NCBI GenBank assembly: GCA_944989445.1
Contig: CALYLW010000495.1
Span: 310,001-374,000, forward strand
DNA: 64,000 bases
From: Ampullaceana balthica
Taxonomy: Eukaryota; Mollusca; Gastropoda; Lymnaeidae
Direction: 5' to 3'
The notes under the pieces were generated by a model, which was not told the origin of the DNA, ran no database searches, and was given only the letters and a program-made list of their open reading frames with translations. Numbering within the stretch: the first letter of the stretch is position 1; every line of letters begins with the position of its first letter. Both the position numbers and the translations under genes were made by a program. Shown here piece after piece: positions 24,101-36,100 of the stretch.

Positions 24101-27100
24101 ATATAGCTGATGGTCATTTAGTTTTGTTAGTCTTCATCTTGATATAGCTGATGGTCATTTAGTTTTGATAGTCTTCATCTTGATATAGCTGATGGTCATT
24201 TAGTTTTGATAGTCTTCATCTTGATATAGCTGATGGTCATTTAGTTTTGATAGTCTTCATCTTGATATAGCTGATGGTCATTTAGTTTTGATAGTCTTCA
24301 TCTTGATATAGCTGATGGTCATTTAGTTTTGATAGTCTTCATCTTGATATAGCTGATGGTCATTTAGTTTTGATAGTCTTCATCTTGATATAGCTGATGG
24401 TCATTTAGTTTTGATAGTCTTCATCTTGATATAGCTGATGGTCATTTAGTTTTGATAGTCTTCATCTTGATATAGCTGATGGTCATTTAGTTTTGATAGT
24501 CTTCATCTTGATATAGCTGATGGTCATTTAGTTTTGATAGTCTTCATCTTGATATAGCTGATGGTCATTTAGTTTTGATAGTCTTCATCTTGATATAGCT
24601 GATGGTCATTTAGTTTTGATAGTCTTCATCTTGATATAGCTGATGGTCATTTAGTTTTGATAGTCTTCATCTTGATATAGCTGATGGTCATTTAGTTTTG
24701 ATAGTCTTCATCTTGATATAGCTGATGGTCATTTAGTTTTGATAGTCTTCATCTTGATATAGCTGATGGTCATTTAGTTTTGATAGTCTTCATCTTGATA
24801 TAGCTGATGGTCATTTAGTTTTGATAGTCTTCATCTTGATATAGCTGATGGTCATTTAGTTTTGATAGTCTTCATCTTGATATAGCTGATGGTCATTTAG
24901 TTTTGACAGTTTTCATCTTGATATAGCTGATGGTCATTTAGTTTTGATAGTCTTCATCTTGATATAGCTGATGGTCATTTAGTTTTGATAGTCTTCATCT
25001 TGATATAGCTGATGGTCATTTAGTTTTGACAGTTTTCATCTTGATATAGCTGATGGTCATTTAGTTTTGATAGTCTTCATCTTGATATAGCTGATGGTCA
25101 TTTAGTTTTGACAGTTTTCATCTTGATATAGCTGATGGTCATTTAGTTTTGACAGTCTTCATCTTGATATAGCTGATGGTCATTTAGTTTTGATAGTCTT
25201 CATCTTGATATAGCTGATGGTCATTTAGTTTTGACAGTTTTCATCTTGATATAGCTGATGGTCATTTAGTTTTGATAGTCTTCATCTTGATATAGCTGAT
25301 GGTCATTTAGTTTTGATAGTCTTCATCTTGATATAGCTGATGGTCATTTAGTTTTGATAGTCTTCATCTTGATATAGCTGATGGTCATTTAGTTTTGATA
25401 GTCTTCATCTTGATATAGCTGATGGTCATTTAGTTTTGATAGTCTTCATCTTGATATAGCTGATGGTCATTTAGTTTTGATAGTCTTCATCTTGATATAG
25501 CTGATAGACATTTAGTTTTGACAAGCCGCCTCCCTGATGCCCTAAAACGTACACTTTCCAAAGATGCCCCGTTAAAGGCTTAAAGATCTCCGTGACTTGG
25601 TGCCCAAAGCCCAGACAAAAATTGTAACAGTAGATGAATGCTGTGTTTTGACAGTGTCGGCCTCTTAGGCGGGTACCCTGTTGGACAGTTTGAGTTGCCG
25701 CCCATCAATCACTGAAGAGACCCATGTTACGTTCTGTGTTCTGGGTAATTGTATGACCAACGAGGACAGGCTAACAACTCAATGTAACCCCAACACCATC
25801 AGAACACTCATAAGTTTAACATCACACACGCACCAACACCATCAGAACACTCATAAGTTTAACATCACCCAACAATGTCTTCACACACACGCAACAACAG
25901 CAATCCCCTAACTGACAATCGACTCACAACCGACCCACGTCACGTTCACCATATCGCGTCATATATTCTCATGTTACGTCATAGTGTTCAATACAATGCG
26001 CACCGCGCAAAAGACTAGTATAGACATTCACAATATTGAAAAACCCCATTAACCTATAACTTTAATATTTCCCTGACAACCCACATCCCCGGGAGGTGAT
26101 GCATCATGGGTTTGTCTCGGGTCAGCGCATGTTGATACTGCCGAGGCGTGTGTCCACACCGTTAATAAGAATGATTGTCTCATTAGAGTAGGTCCACCTG
26201 CCAGCGGTCTGTGACAGCTCATTTATTCGATAACGGCAGTTTGTACTCGCGGCTTTAGTGGTCCGGGGAAATGGTGACCTCGACTTTGTTGTCATCACGC
26301 ATTGTTTGGGACCGTCACTAGGAGATTTTTTAAAAATCCAGGCTCCGCCTTTGAAATTACTTTACTTTGACAGTTGTATACACTTGTATGATACTAATTT
26401 TGTTTAATGTAATTTGTTTAATGTAGAAAATGTGGGGGATTAGGGTGGTAAGGGGGCCGTGAATGTACCAGGTTGTGATTAAGATTCAGTTTAAATGCTG
26501 CTAAAGATGGTCTTACGTCAGCAATGAGGGGTTTGTGACCGTGTTGATGTGGTCGGAGTGGGGTTACGTGTGTGTGGGGAAGTGGTCAGTGTTGATGTTG
26601 TAGGCATGTTTGTGTGTGACTAGTGGTCAGTGTTGATATTGTAGGCATGTTTGTGTGTGGCTAGTGGTCAGTGTTGATGTTGTAGGCATGTTTGTGTGTG
26701 GCTAGTGGTCAGTGTGGATGTGGTAGGCATGTTTATGTGTGGGCTAGTGGTCAGTGTTGATGTGATAGGAGTGGCGTTATATCGGCATGTTTGTGTGTGG
26801 GCTAGTGGTCAGTGTGGATGTTGTAGGTATGTTTGCGTGTGGGCTAGTGGTCATCGTTTAGATGTGCATGGTAGACATGTTTGTGTGTGGGCTAGTGGTC
26901 AGTGTTGATGTGATATGAGTGGCGTTACATCGACATGTTTGTGTGTGGGCTAGTGGTCAGTGTTGATGTGATATGAATGGCGTTACATCGGCATGTTTGT
27001 GTTTGGGCTAGTGGACAGTGTTGATGTGATATGAGTGGCGTTACATCGGCATGTTTGTGTTTGGGCTAGTGGTCAGTGTTGATGTGATATGAGTGGCGTT

Positions 27101-30100
27101 ACATCGGCATGTTTGTGTTTGGGCTAGTGGTCAGTGTTGATGTGATATGAGTGGCGTTACATCGGCATGTTTGTGTGTGGTGCAATGGTTTTGAAGACAT
27201 CATCTCAAAGCTGCGATGTGTGAAAGAAAAATTTCCTAGGTGTCAAATGGTAAACTGTGGACATACACGTTGAAATTTTAGAACAGCCATGGTTTGCAAT
27301 ATGTCCATATTTTAAAATAAAATCAAGTGGACATAAGAAACTGAGCAGTTTTAGAGGGGGGGGGGAGGTGGCATTCTACAGTATTCCCTTACTGTGAAGT
27401 AAAGTTGTCCAAAACGAACCAATTTCTGAGTAGTCAGATTTTCATAGTCTCCCTTTGCACTTTGTGGACATGATTTTCAGTTTAGAATGTCATCCATCCT
27501 TCATTCTGTCGTTCCTAATCGCTGGGCTCTTGTAACTCTAATCTTGTATTTGGATACACATATGCATCGCAGTCCTATCCATGTACTCCACCCACCCCTC
27601 CCCCTAATTTTTTACGGCGCTTCATGTATTTCACAGGTGGAGAAAAAAATAATCCAGCATTAGGCGTCTAGACATTTGCACACAAGTGTGTCGGTTGTTT
27701 TTAATTAAAGAATGGCTGTGACACCATCCATCATGTGATGTTGGATGTTCTTAGAAGAATGTCAAAATGCCGCACCCTTTTCAGTTATGTGGGCTAAGCT
27801 TAGTATTCATAATTTAAAACAAGATTTATGTAGCATTCCGTCCCTCCATTATTCTGTAAATCCAAAATGAAACACAAAACAAAACAATGCGGCATCCTCA
27901 AGCTTCTGAATAATAATTCATTGAATAGCCTTTCGACACCATGCTTTCTTCTCCCTCCGGCCTCTAGTTTCGTCCTGACAACCTCAAACAAAACTACCAC
28001 CAAATGCAAGCAGACCGCATAAATGACCATCATCCAAGTTCTTGGGATAGAACAAACAGCTATTTTATCAACGAGACCAATCGGTGTTCACATTCCAATG
28101 CCGGTGTTCACATTCCAATGCCGGTATTCACATTCCAATGCCGGTGTTCACATTCCAATGCCGGTGTTCACATTCCAATGCCGGTGTTCACATTCCAATG
28201 CCGGTGTTCACATTCCAATGCCGGTGTTCACATTCCAATGCCGACTCAACAACCTAAATGCTCATTGGTTTGTCAAATGCTTTGCTACACACCGTGGTAC
28301 AGATTTGAAGATTTCCAGGACTTAAGAAATCAATATTTCATAAAAGAAATGTCCATTAACGAATGTGATTTTTATGTTCCAATGTTCAAAGGATCGAGCT
28401 CTAAGTTTATCTTGGAGCGTTCTCTCCCTGATTTCCTGTGTTTAGGTAGAAAGTCGTCATCGAAAAATATAATAGACATATCTAATTATTTCTCAGATCA
28501 GCTGTTTTCATCTCGTCACACCTGAAGATTCTTTGGTAGTTTTTCATGACTGAAGTTGGTGGGGACATAGCAATCACATGAAAGGTTTTTTTGTTTTTTT
28601 TCAATTTAAAATATTTTTATTCTCAGAAATTGTCTGTTCCGCGCCCTGGGAGACCAACTGGAGGGACATTGTCGCCATCACTTCCGACATAGGAAAGATG
28701 TGGTCGATTTCATGAGGACTCATCGCTATGACTTTGAGCCTTTTGTTGAGGATGATCTCCCCTTTGATGAGCACGGTGAGTTGTTGACACACTGATTCCT
28801 CACAAAGCTTTATAAATTGTTATCTTATCTTATATTTTACGGAAACTCCTGCTATAAAGAAGATTATCGCATCCTACACATCAATGGTCTATGGTTAGTC
28901 TTGCATTTTTATTAGAGATTTGAATGTTGATAGTGTGTTGGTTTTCCTGGCTTGTTCAGGCAACCCATTCCACGCCTGAATGCCAGTTTGGAAGAAGAAG
29001 GATTTGTATTTGTGAATGGAACAAAAAAAGTTCTTTTATAACTTATTGTTGAGTGTTCTTTAGATTTCTTAATTCGTTTCAAAGGCTTTCTCATAACTTT
29101 TACTAATTCATGCAATGATTATCAAAAAATTGAGGGTGGAAATGTCTATTCTGAACTTCATCTGGCTGCTGTCAATCTTCTGATGTTAGAGTTGATATCT
29201 TCTGAGGGGACAGTCTATTCGTTGATCAAAGTTGGATTTTTTTCTTCAGTTTCAGAAATGGTTGGTTGTTTTTTTAAGTAAAGGAAAAAGTAATTTTTTC
29301 TAAATAAACTGTTGACTTGACCACACACAACTTGTTACCTTACTGAAAGTCCTTTCAGCTTAACACCCAGGGGACATCTGAAATAAGAGTGAATCTAAGA
29401 TAACGGTTGGCTGTCCAAGGGAAGCTTGAATCAGTCAAACTTTGGTGTTAAATGCAGTAGTGAGCTAATGTTTTGTACTCGGACCCAGAAAGAAAGTTTA
29501 AAGCTGGGTGAATGTGTTACATTGAATGACAATGTGTGTTGAGAGTGGCAGCCAGTTACCGTTGCTGTTCTGATAGTTGCAGAGATATGAGTCAACAACT
29601 GCTGGAAGTGCACCCCGAAAGTCAGTGAGTAACTGATGCATTGAGTCGAGATTTATATTTGGGGATACCTCTGGCTTAGCTGCTCATCATTGTTTTCATT
29701 TCAGTCAAAAACCTCCAGAAGCTGGGGACCCATGCTGGGAACGATGCTATTGTAGCGTTTGCTAAGCTGCACAATGTCAATGTCATCATACATCAGTTGA
29801 ATGGAAAACCTCTCATGGTGAGAAAAATATCAATATGAGATTCTTTGTTTATTAACAGTTCAATAGATTTTAAGCTTTCAAACATACTTAGTCTAATAAC
29901 AGTCTATTATTAAGCTTTAAAAGAAAAATCAGAGCTCAACATCTTTCTTTGTCTTAAAGACCTCTTTATTAGACAGTTCTTTTTGGTAAATTACATAATT
30001 TTTCCCATCGGCAGCATTGATTCATTGTATGCAGTGTGTGCGTGTGCATGCATGCGTGAGTGCGCAGCTCGTGTGTGTGTGTTGTCACAATTGACATAAG

Positions 30101-33100
30101 CTGTTATATGTGTTTTCTACAGATCCAGGGACCTACCACCAGCACTGAACAGACATCCCAACTCCACATAGCGTACCATAATGGGGACCACTACAGCAGT
30201 GTTAGAAAACTGGACGACAACACAGAGTCACCGGCTCACATACGGTTACAGGTTGGTCTATTTGAGACATGCCTACATAGTGTTAAGGGTTGGTCTTTAT
30301 GAGAGACAAACCCACATACTATTACAGGTTGGTCTATATGAGGGACATGCCCACATATGGTTGGTCAATATAAGAGACATACCCACAAACGGTTACAGGT
30401 GTGGCCTATATGAGGGACATGCCCACATGTTTACAGGTGTGGCCTATACATGGTACTATCTCAAGTGTTTTTTCTAGCATACTTAGAAACAACAAAAAAT
30501 CTTTTGATATTATGTTTGATTATATGTGGACATTTTAGTGATATTTTTTTTTCATGATTCCAAGCTGAATGAAGGCGTTGAAAGATTTAGCTGAAAGAAG
30601 AAATTGAGAACTTTCCACATTTAGAATTCACTTCTTTCTATTTTTCAGGAACATTTAGACAAGGGGACAAATCAGAGAACCAAACTGACCAGTCAGGGTG
30701 CAGGTGGTGGAGTGGTCAGTGCTAAAAGAGGTTTAGAAGACATAGAGACAGAGGTCCAGACCGCAACAAACTGTCAAGTGAGTTTATTGATTGGTCATCT
30801 GTGTTGTGTTGGGATATATGTGACTGGTCACTGGCAATGTTCCCTCTAAGGTTCGTTCGTCCGTGTGCAAATAAAAAAAACTTGTGCGCAAAGTTGCACA
30901 GCATCCATGTTTTGTTCAATATTTTTAAAAATTTGCTGCGCGGTAATTCTAAAATGCTGTGCGGCGTGGGTCAGATGTCTGCTGGCCGCGCAGCTTAAAT
31001 GGAACACTGGTCATCTGTGTTATGCGAGGATATATGTGACTGGTCATCTGTGTTTTTTTTCCCTAATTAGTGTCAGGGACCCATTCGGAGCTGGGTGGAC
31101 TCAGGGACACCCATAGCTACGGGAACAAACCCCTTCCTTCACAGATATTTGAACCCATGAATCTCAGTATGCCAGCCGAGCACGCATCCCCCCTCCTTAG
31201 GGGCCATCTATATATTACGTACGCAAGGAGGGGGGTCTTAAATTAACGGCATTTTGCATATGGATGTGTTCGAGGGAGTGGGGGGGGTCTTGACTGAATG
31301 TGTATGTACGCACAACAAATTTAATTTGCTTAATACTAAGCCTCGTAACGTAAACCGCTCCGGCTGCAAACAGCATTCAAGACCGACTGAGTCAAGACTG
31401 ATATGCAATAATGTTTTATAATTTAATGCAAACGAAATCCTGAACTTTTAATTACTTGGAAGTAATTAACATTTGATTCAGACCAAACGTGAATGACGTC
31501 ACACGATTTTGGCTGATTTTTACCCCACCCCCCCTCGTCCCACTTCATTACAAAAACTTAGAACCCCCTCCAGTATTACGTCACAAAGCGGCCGTCCATA
31601 AATGACAACATTTACCTAGAGGGGGAGGGGGGTCGACCATTTGTGACGAAGGGGAGGGAGGTGTTGAAGAAATGTGACGTCACATCTAAACGCATAACTT
31701 AAAATAAAAGTCGCACTTAAATATTTGATTGTTTACAATTATTTAATGACGTTTTACATGGGCTTCAAGCGTGTTACGATATTAGAGTGCAGCCTTACAC
31801 TAAATACATACTTAAACTTAAATGACAACAAAGTGATTTGAAACATGCTAATTTTCAAATTAAAAATGTCTTTTATGGGGGGAGAGGCATGTTTGTGACG
31901 TCATATTGGAAATTTAAGAAACCTGTAAAAACAAAGTTTTTGACTATAAATCCCTTATATAGGAGACAGAAATTATTTTCCATCGCGACAAACATTTACA
32001 GCCTGAAACTGAGTCAATTCCACCTGGTTAAAACACGAGATGTGTTCACCGGTGGCTGGCGTGAAGTCAAGTGACCCGTAAAATGTAAACAATAGCGACT
32101 TCTACATATAGTTTTATATAGATAAACTAAAAATGCATTAATTTAATTGCGGTACGTTCGATCGATCTGAAATTTGGATACGATGCATTGTTAGGTTAGG
32201 GGACGCGGTGGTCGAGTGGCAGCGCACTGGACTGTCGTACCGATGGTCACGGGTTCGAATCCGTGTGAAGGCAAGGGTTTGTTCCCGGGGCCTAGGGCGT
32301 CCCTGAGTCACCCCGCTCCGAATGGGTACCTAACACTACATGTAGTTAGGCGGCTGGGTAATGCGTGGAACCCACAAAGCCGTGGCCTGTGATTGCTGCA
32401 TCACTTGCCAACAGATCATCTGTCATGGTCTGTGGACGCAACTATCTTCTGCATAGAAGGAGCGTCTGCATAGATAAGAAGAAGACACGAGTCATGTGCC
32501 AAATTTCAGTTCGATGGCATCACGGGAAGTGTGTCATTTTGACGTTTGTTTTTTCTGCCCGACGTATGGACGTACGAAGAGATGACGACAGACAGAGAGA
32601 CAAGATTTTGAAGTTAATATAAGGGATTTAAAGGGGGGGGGGCTAACTTTTTGTGACGATGCGTGATGAGGGGGGTGGGTGAAAATCGGCCATAATTGTG
32701 TGACGTCATTAATGGACGGCCCCAATGTATGTTGCAAATGACTTTGTTGTCATTTAAGTTTGAGTATGTATTAAGTGTAAGGCTGCACTCTAATATCGTA
32801 ACACGTGTGAATCCATTGAGAACGTCATTAAATAAATTGCAAGCAATAAATCTATTTGTGCGCATTTTAATGTGGCGTCACATTTCTTTAACACCCCCCC
32901 CCCTCGTCACACATCGTCAAAAATGCGTGACCCCCTCCCCCCCCCCTTATTTTGAATCTGGCTTAAAATTAATATTTTCAAAGGGGACTGGTGTATGAGT
33001 GAATTTGTATGTACGTATAGGGGAGTGATCCCGACAATGTACAAGGTGCAACGTTACAAAAATACGACTTTTTTTTGCGTACCTAATATATGGATGGCCC

Positions 33101-36100
33101 CTTATCTCACCTTTCTTGATACATGGGATCATTAGTTTCTTGACCGCTGGGTTATGCCAGGATGTCTGTACCACTGAGCTCAGTAAATGTATCACAGGTG
33201 AAACCGGTTAAGTCGACGGCGTTGGGGTATGAAAAATGGCGTCGAGATAACCGATGATCGAGTTAAAATGAAAACCAATATGGTGGCAAAATATTAACAT
33301 GTGCTTGAAATTTCTTTATGTACATGATGTGCGTTAATTAGTGATGGGACGATTAATCGGAATCGTATCAGAACCCTAATATTTCTTCACTCTTTCCTAA
33401 GGTTGTAATGACCATTCGTTTTTAAGGACCGTTTAAATATAACCATGGTTCCCACTCAGGAAAATGGGAAAAAGTCGGGAATTCTTAAAAAAAATTTCTC
33501 TGCCTTCAAAGTCGGGAAAAGTTATGACTAGTCGGGAATTTTTATATATATATATATATTTATGCTGAAGTAAAGGACTTTGATTACGTCTCTGTGGTCA
33601 TGTTTCGATTCCATTTATTAAAATAATAAAATAAAAGTTACCAGTTTATAATCGTCTGCGCGTGCGTTAAAAGGTCAAAATTTTCACCTCGCCATGGCGA
33701 GTGTGGCGTGGCATGTCACTATTGTCACAGCCGCTCGCGTTTGCAATATTCGTCGAATCAGCGAATTTAAAAAAAATAAATAAACATATCTAAATGGTAA
33801 TTTTAAGTTTAATGCTTTTGACGTGCAGGATATCTGTCACTATCAGACCGCTCTCGAATTTCCTCAGTCAATCAAACTTGTAATATAAATAAAACTATTG
33901 CGGCCTTGACCGTTGATCACAGCACGCTGTGTGTTAGACCTGGGCCGGCAACTAAGTCTAAGCGAATTTTTAAAAATATCATTCCTTATCAGAATTCGAC
34001 CTACAAAAGTGATGATGTGTATATTATATATATACTGGAATATTAAGAAAATGATTTGATTTCACCGTCACGCGTGTGTTAGTCACAGTCACGTATCTTA
34101 CTGGTAACAAAGCAACAACAAACTTTTAAAAGAATAATAATTTTTTTATTTAATTTAAATAAAAACCACCGTCGATTCTCGATACAAACCTTTATTTTCA
34201 TTTCTATAGATATTCGTTTATCTTAAAAAATAAAATGATTAATGCAGCAGAAAATGAATTAAGTTTAATAATAATATAACATGCACTGCGAAGTAATGAC
34301 GGATTAAAGACCGCTAAATTAACCGCTAACGCGATTTACGGGCACCTCGGGTGAATACATCTAATTCACACATGGATCGAAAGTGAAAGAAGATAATAAC
34401 ATCCGGTAATTTTTATTGAAATCTCGTAGAATCACACAATAGCCGGAAGTCTCGAAGAAAGCGAGATGTCAACACTGTTTTGAACTAAAAATGCCAAGTG
34501 CATTGCTAGGCGAACATTCGAGGATCGAGCTAACCAACGTTAAGTTGCAAATTTGGCCCTCTTTTGTGCTCGAGGTATTAGGTTTCGGCGACTTAAAAAA
34601 ATCAAATTAACCGATGAGAAAAATACTAAGACAAAGAGAGAATTTGGTGGTTCCAATAAAAAACGTCGAGTTAGTAGGGTGGTCGAGTTAACCGAGCTCG
34701 AGTAAAGTGGGTTCGACTGTAGTTACTATGTTTTGATCTACATCTGTTCAGCTATCACTAATTTCCTTTCATTTAGGATGTAGAGCGGGTGAGACAGAGC
34801 CTGCTGGAATGTGACTATGATGTGGACGCAGCCATAGCTTATTTATTACAACAACTTGAGTTAAACTCAGAGGAAACACAAGGTACAACAGGGCACTGAC
34901 TTCTATTAATGAAATAACACCTTTTATGTAGAAATGGCAAATCTAGAGCTTGAAAAAAGAAAATGTATTACTGAGTGAAAAATATTATTTAGTTTTTTTT
35001 CAAAATAAATAAATAACTGTTAGTGATTTCAACTGATGTCTCTGCTAAAGGGTCACGCTGGATAATTTTATACTAACAGAATTTTGATTTTTTAAAAATG
35101 TTTTTCGTCCACTGGCCACTGGAGAAACTGATAGTTTTATTAGTGACTTCTTTGTTGCTGATGATTTAAGGGTCTTATTTAATAAATTTTGTTGAACTAC
35201 TAAACCCCTTAAAATTAAATGTCAATATTTTGGTTGCTATGACAGATGATAACACCTCCTTGACATCTCAGCTGACATCCACCACAGACAGTGGCATTTA
35301 CAACGGCTCCCCGCCAAGCAGCAACGGATGCAGTCCGGGCACCAACATTGGCCACATCATGGGCAGTGCCCTGAAGAATGGGAATGGCCCGGTCAATGGT
35401 AAAGGTCACAAAGTACATTTCAGGGAAGACAGTTTTGGTGGAAGCTCTGGTTACGGATCTTTGAATAGCAACAAGGGAGGCGGAGCCAGACCGAAAGTTA
35501 TTGTTGGCCCACAGGTGGGGGTAATTTTTCTTTTTACTTTTCATAATTTTTTGCTTATCTGTTCTGTCAATGAGTACCTTAACTCCCTTTAATTTATGAT
35601 CCAGCTGAATGTCTTAACTCCCTTTAATTATAACCAGGTTTGTATGCATACAACTTTGAGCACTAATTAGCCTCCCCCTCCCCCACACCATAGTTTTCCA
35701 TATTCACTATCTTCAAATCTATAGAATGTTTTATGTGCTTTGCACCATATCATCTTGTTAACTCAAATGTCAAGAAACTGACAAGCACATGATCCTTGTA
35801 CTAACAACCCAACAAAAGTATTAATAGCAATAAAACTATAATAAGTTACAAACATGACGCAGCCCATAAGTACAAAAATCAAATCTATGTGCTACAAAAG
35901 TAAATAATTGATTTTCCTCTTAGTCTTAGAGCAAATTATTTAACACTCACTCTTATGCTTTGTGTATTTTCATAACTGGACATGATTGTTGTTTTATGTT
36001 CATAACTATGGACATGATTGTTGTTTTATGTTCATAACTATGGACATGATTGTTGTTTTATGTTCATAACTATGGACATGATTGTTGTTTTATGTTCATA

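Larger units (their letters stand above)
31589..32722. mobile_element. inner GGGGCCGTCC-family element, split by later insertions
   Basis: CGGCCGTCCATAAATGACAA on the left pairs with GTCATTAATGGACGGCCCC on the right. The long-subfamily interior (GTTACGATATTAGAGTGCAG) is present. It lies inside the 31200-33101 element and is itself interrupted. Confidence 0.65.
31200..33101. mobile_element. outer PIF/Harbinger-like element of a nested stack
   Basis: The ends GGGGCCATCTATATATTACG and inverted GGGGCCATCCATATATTAGG are terminal repeats, with TTA on each side (31197-31199 and 33102-33104). The interior is mostly other elements inserted in series: an inner MITE (about 31589-32722), a TCCCTTATAT-family repeat (31921-32630) and a SINE (32197-32487). 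All lie in OTUD3 intron 5. Confidence 0.72.

Noticed and set aside
28004..28525. 173-codon open frame upstream of OTUD3 exon 2
   Set aside because: Its middle is the 20-bp array and the remainder has no recognisable similarity or splice support.
32197..32270. tRNA gene (also 40777-40850)
   Set aside because: The A and B boxes are those of a SINE head; the sequence continues into SINE body and tail and does not close an acceptor stem.
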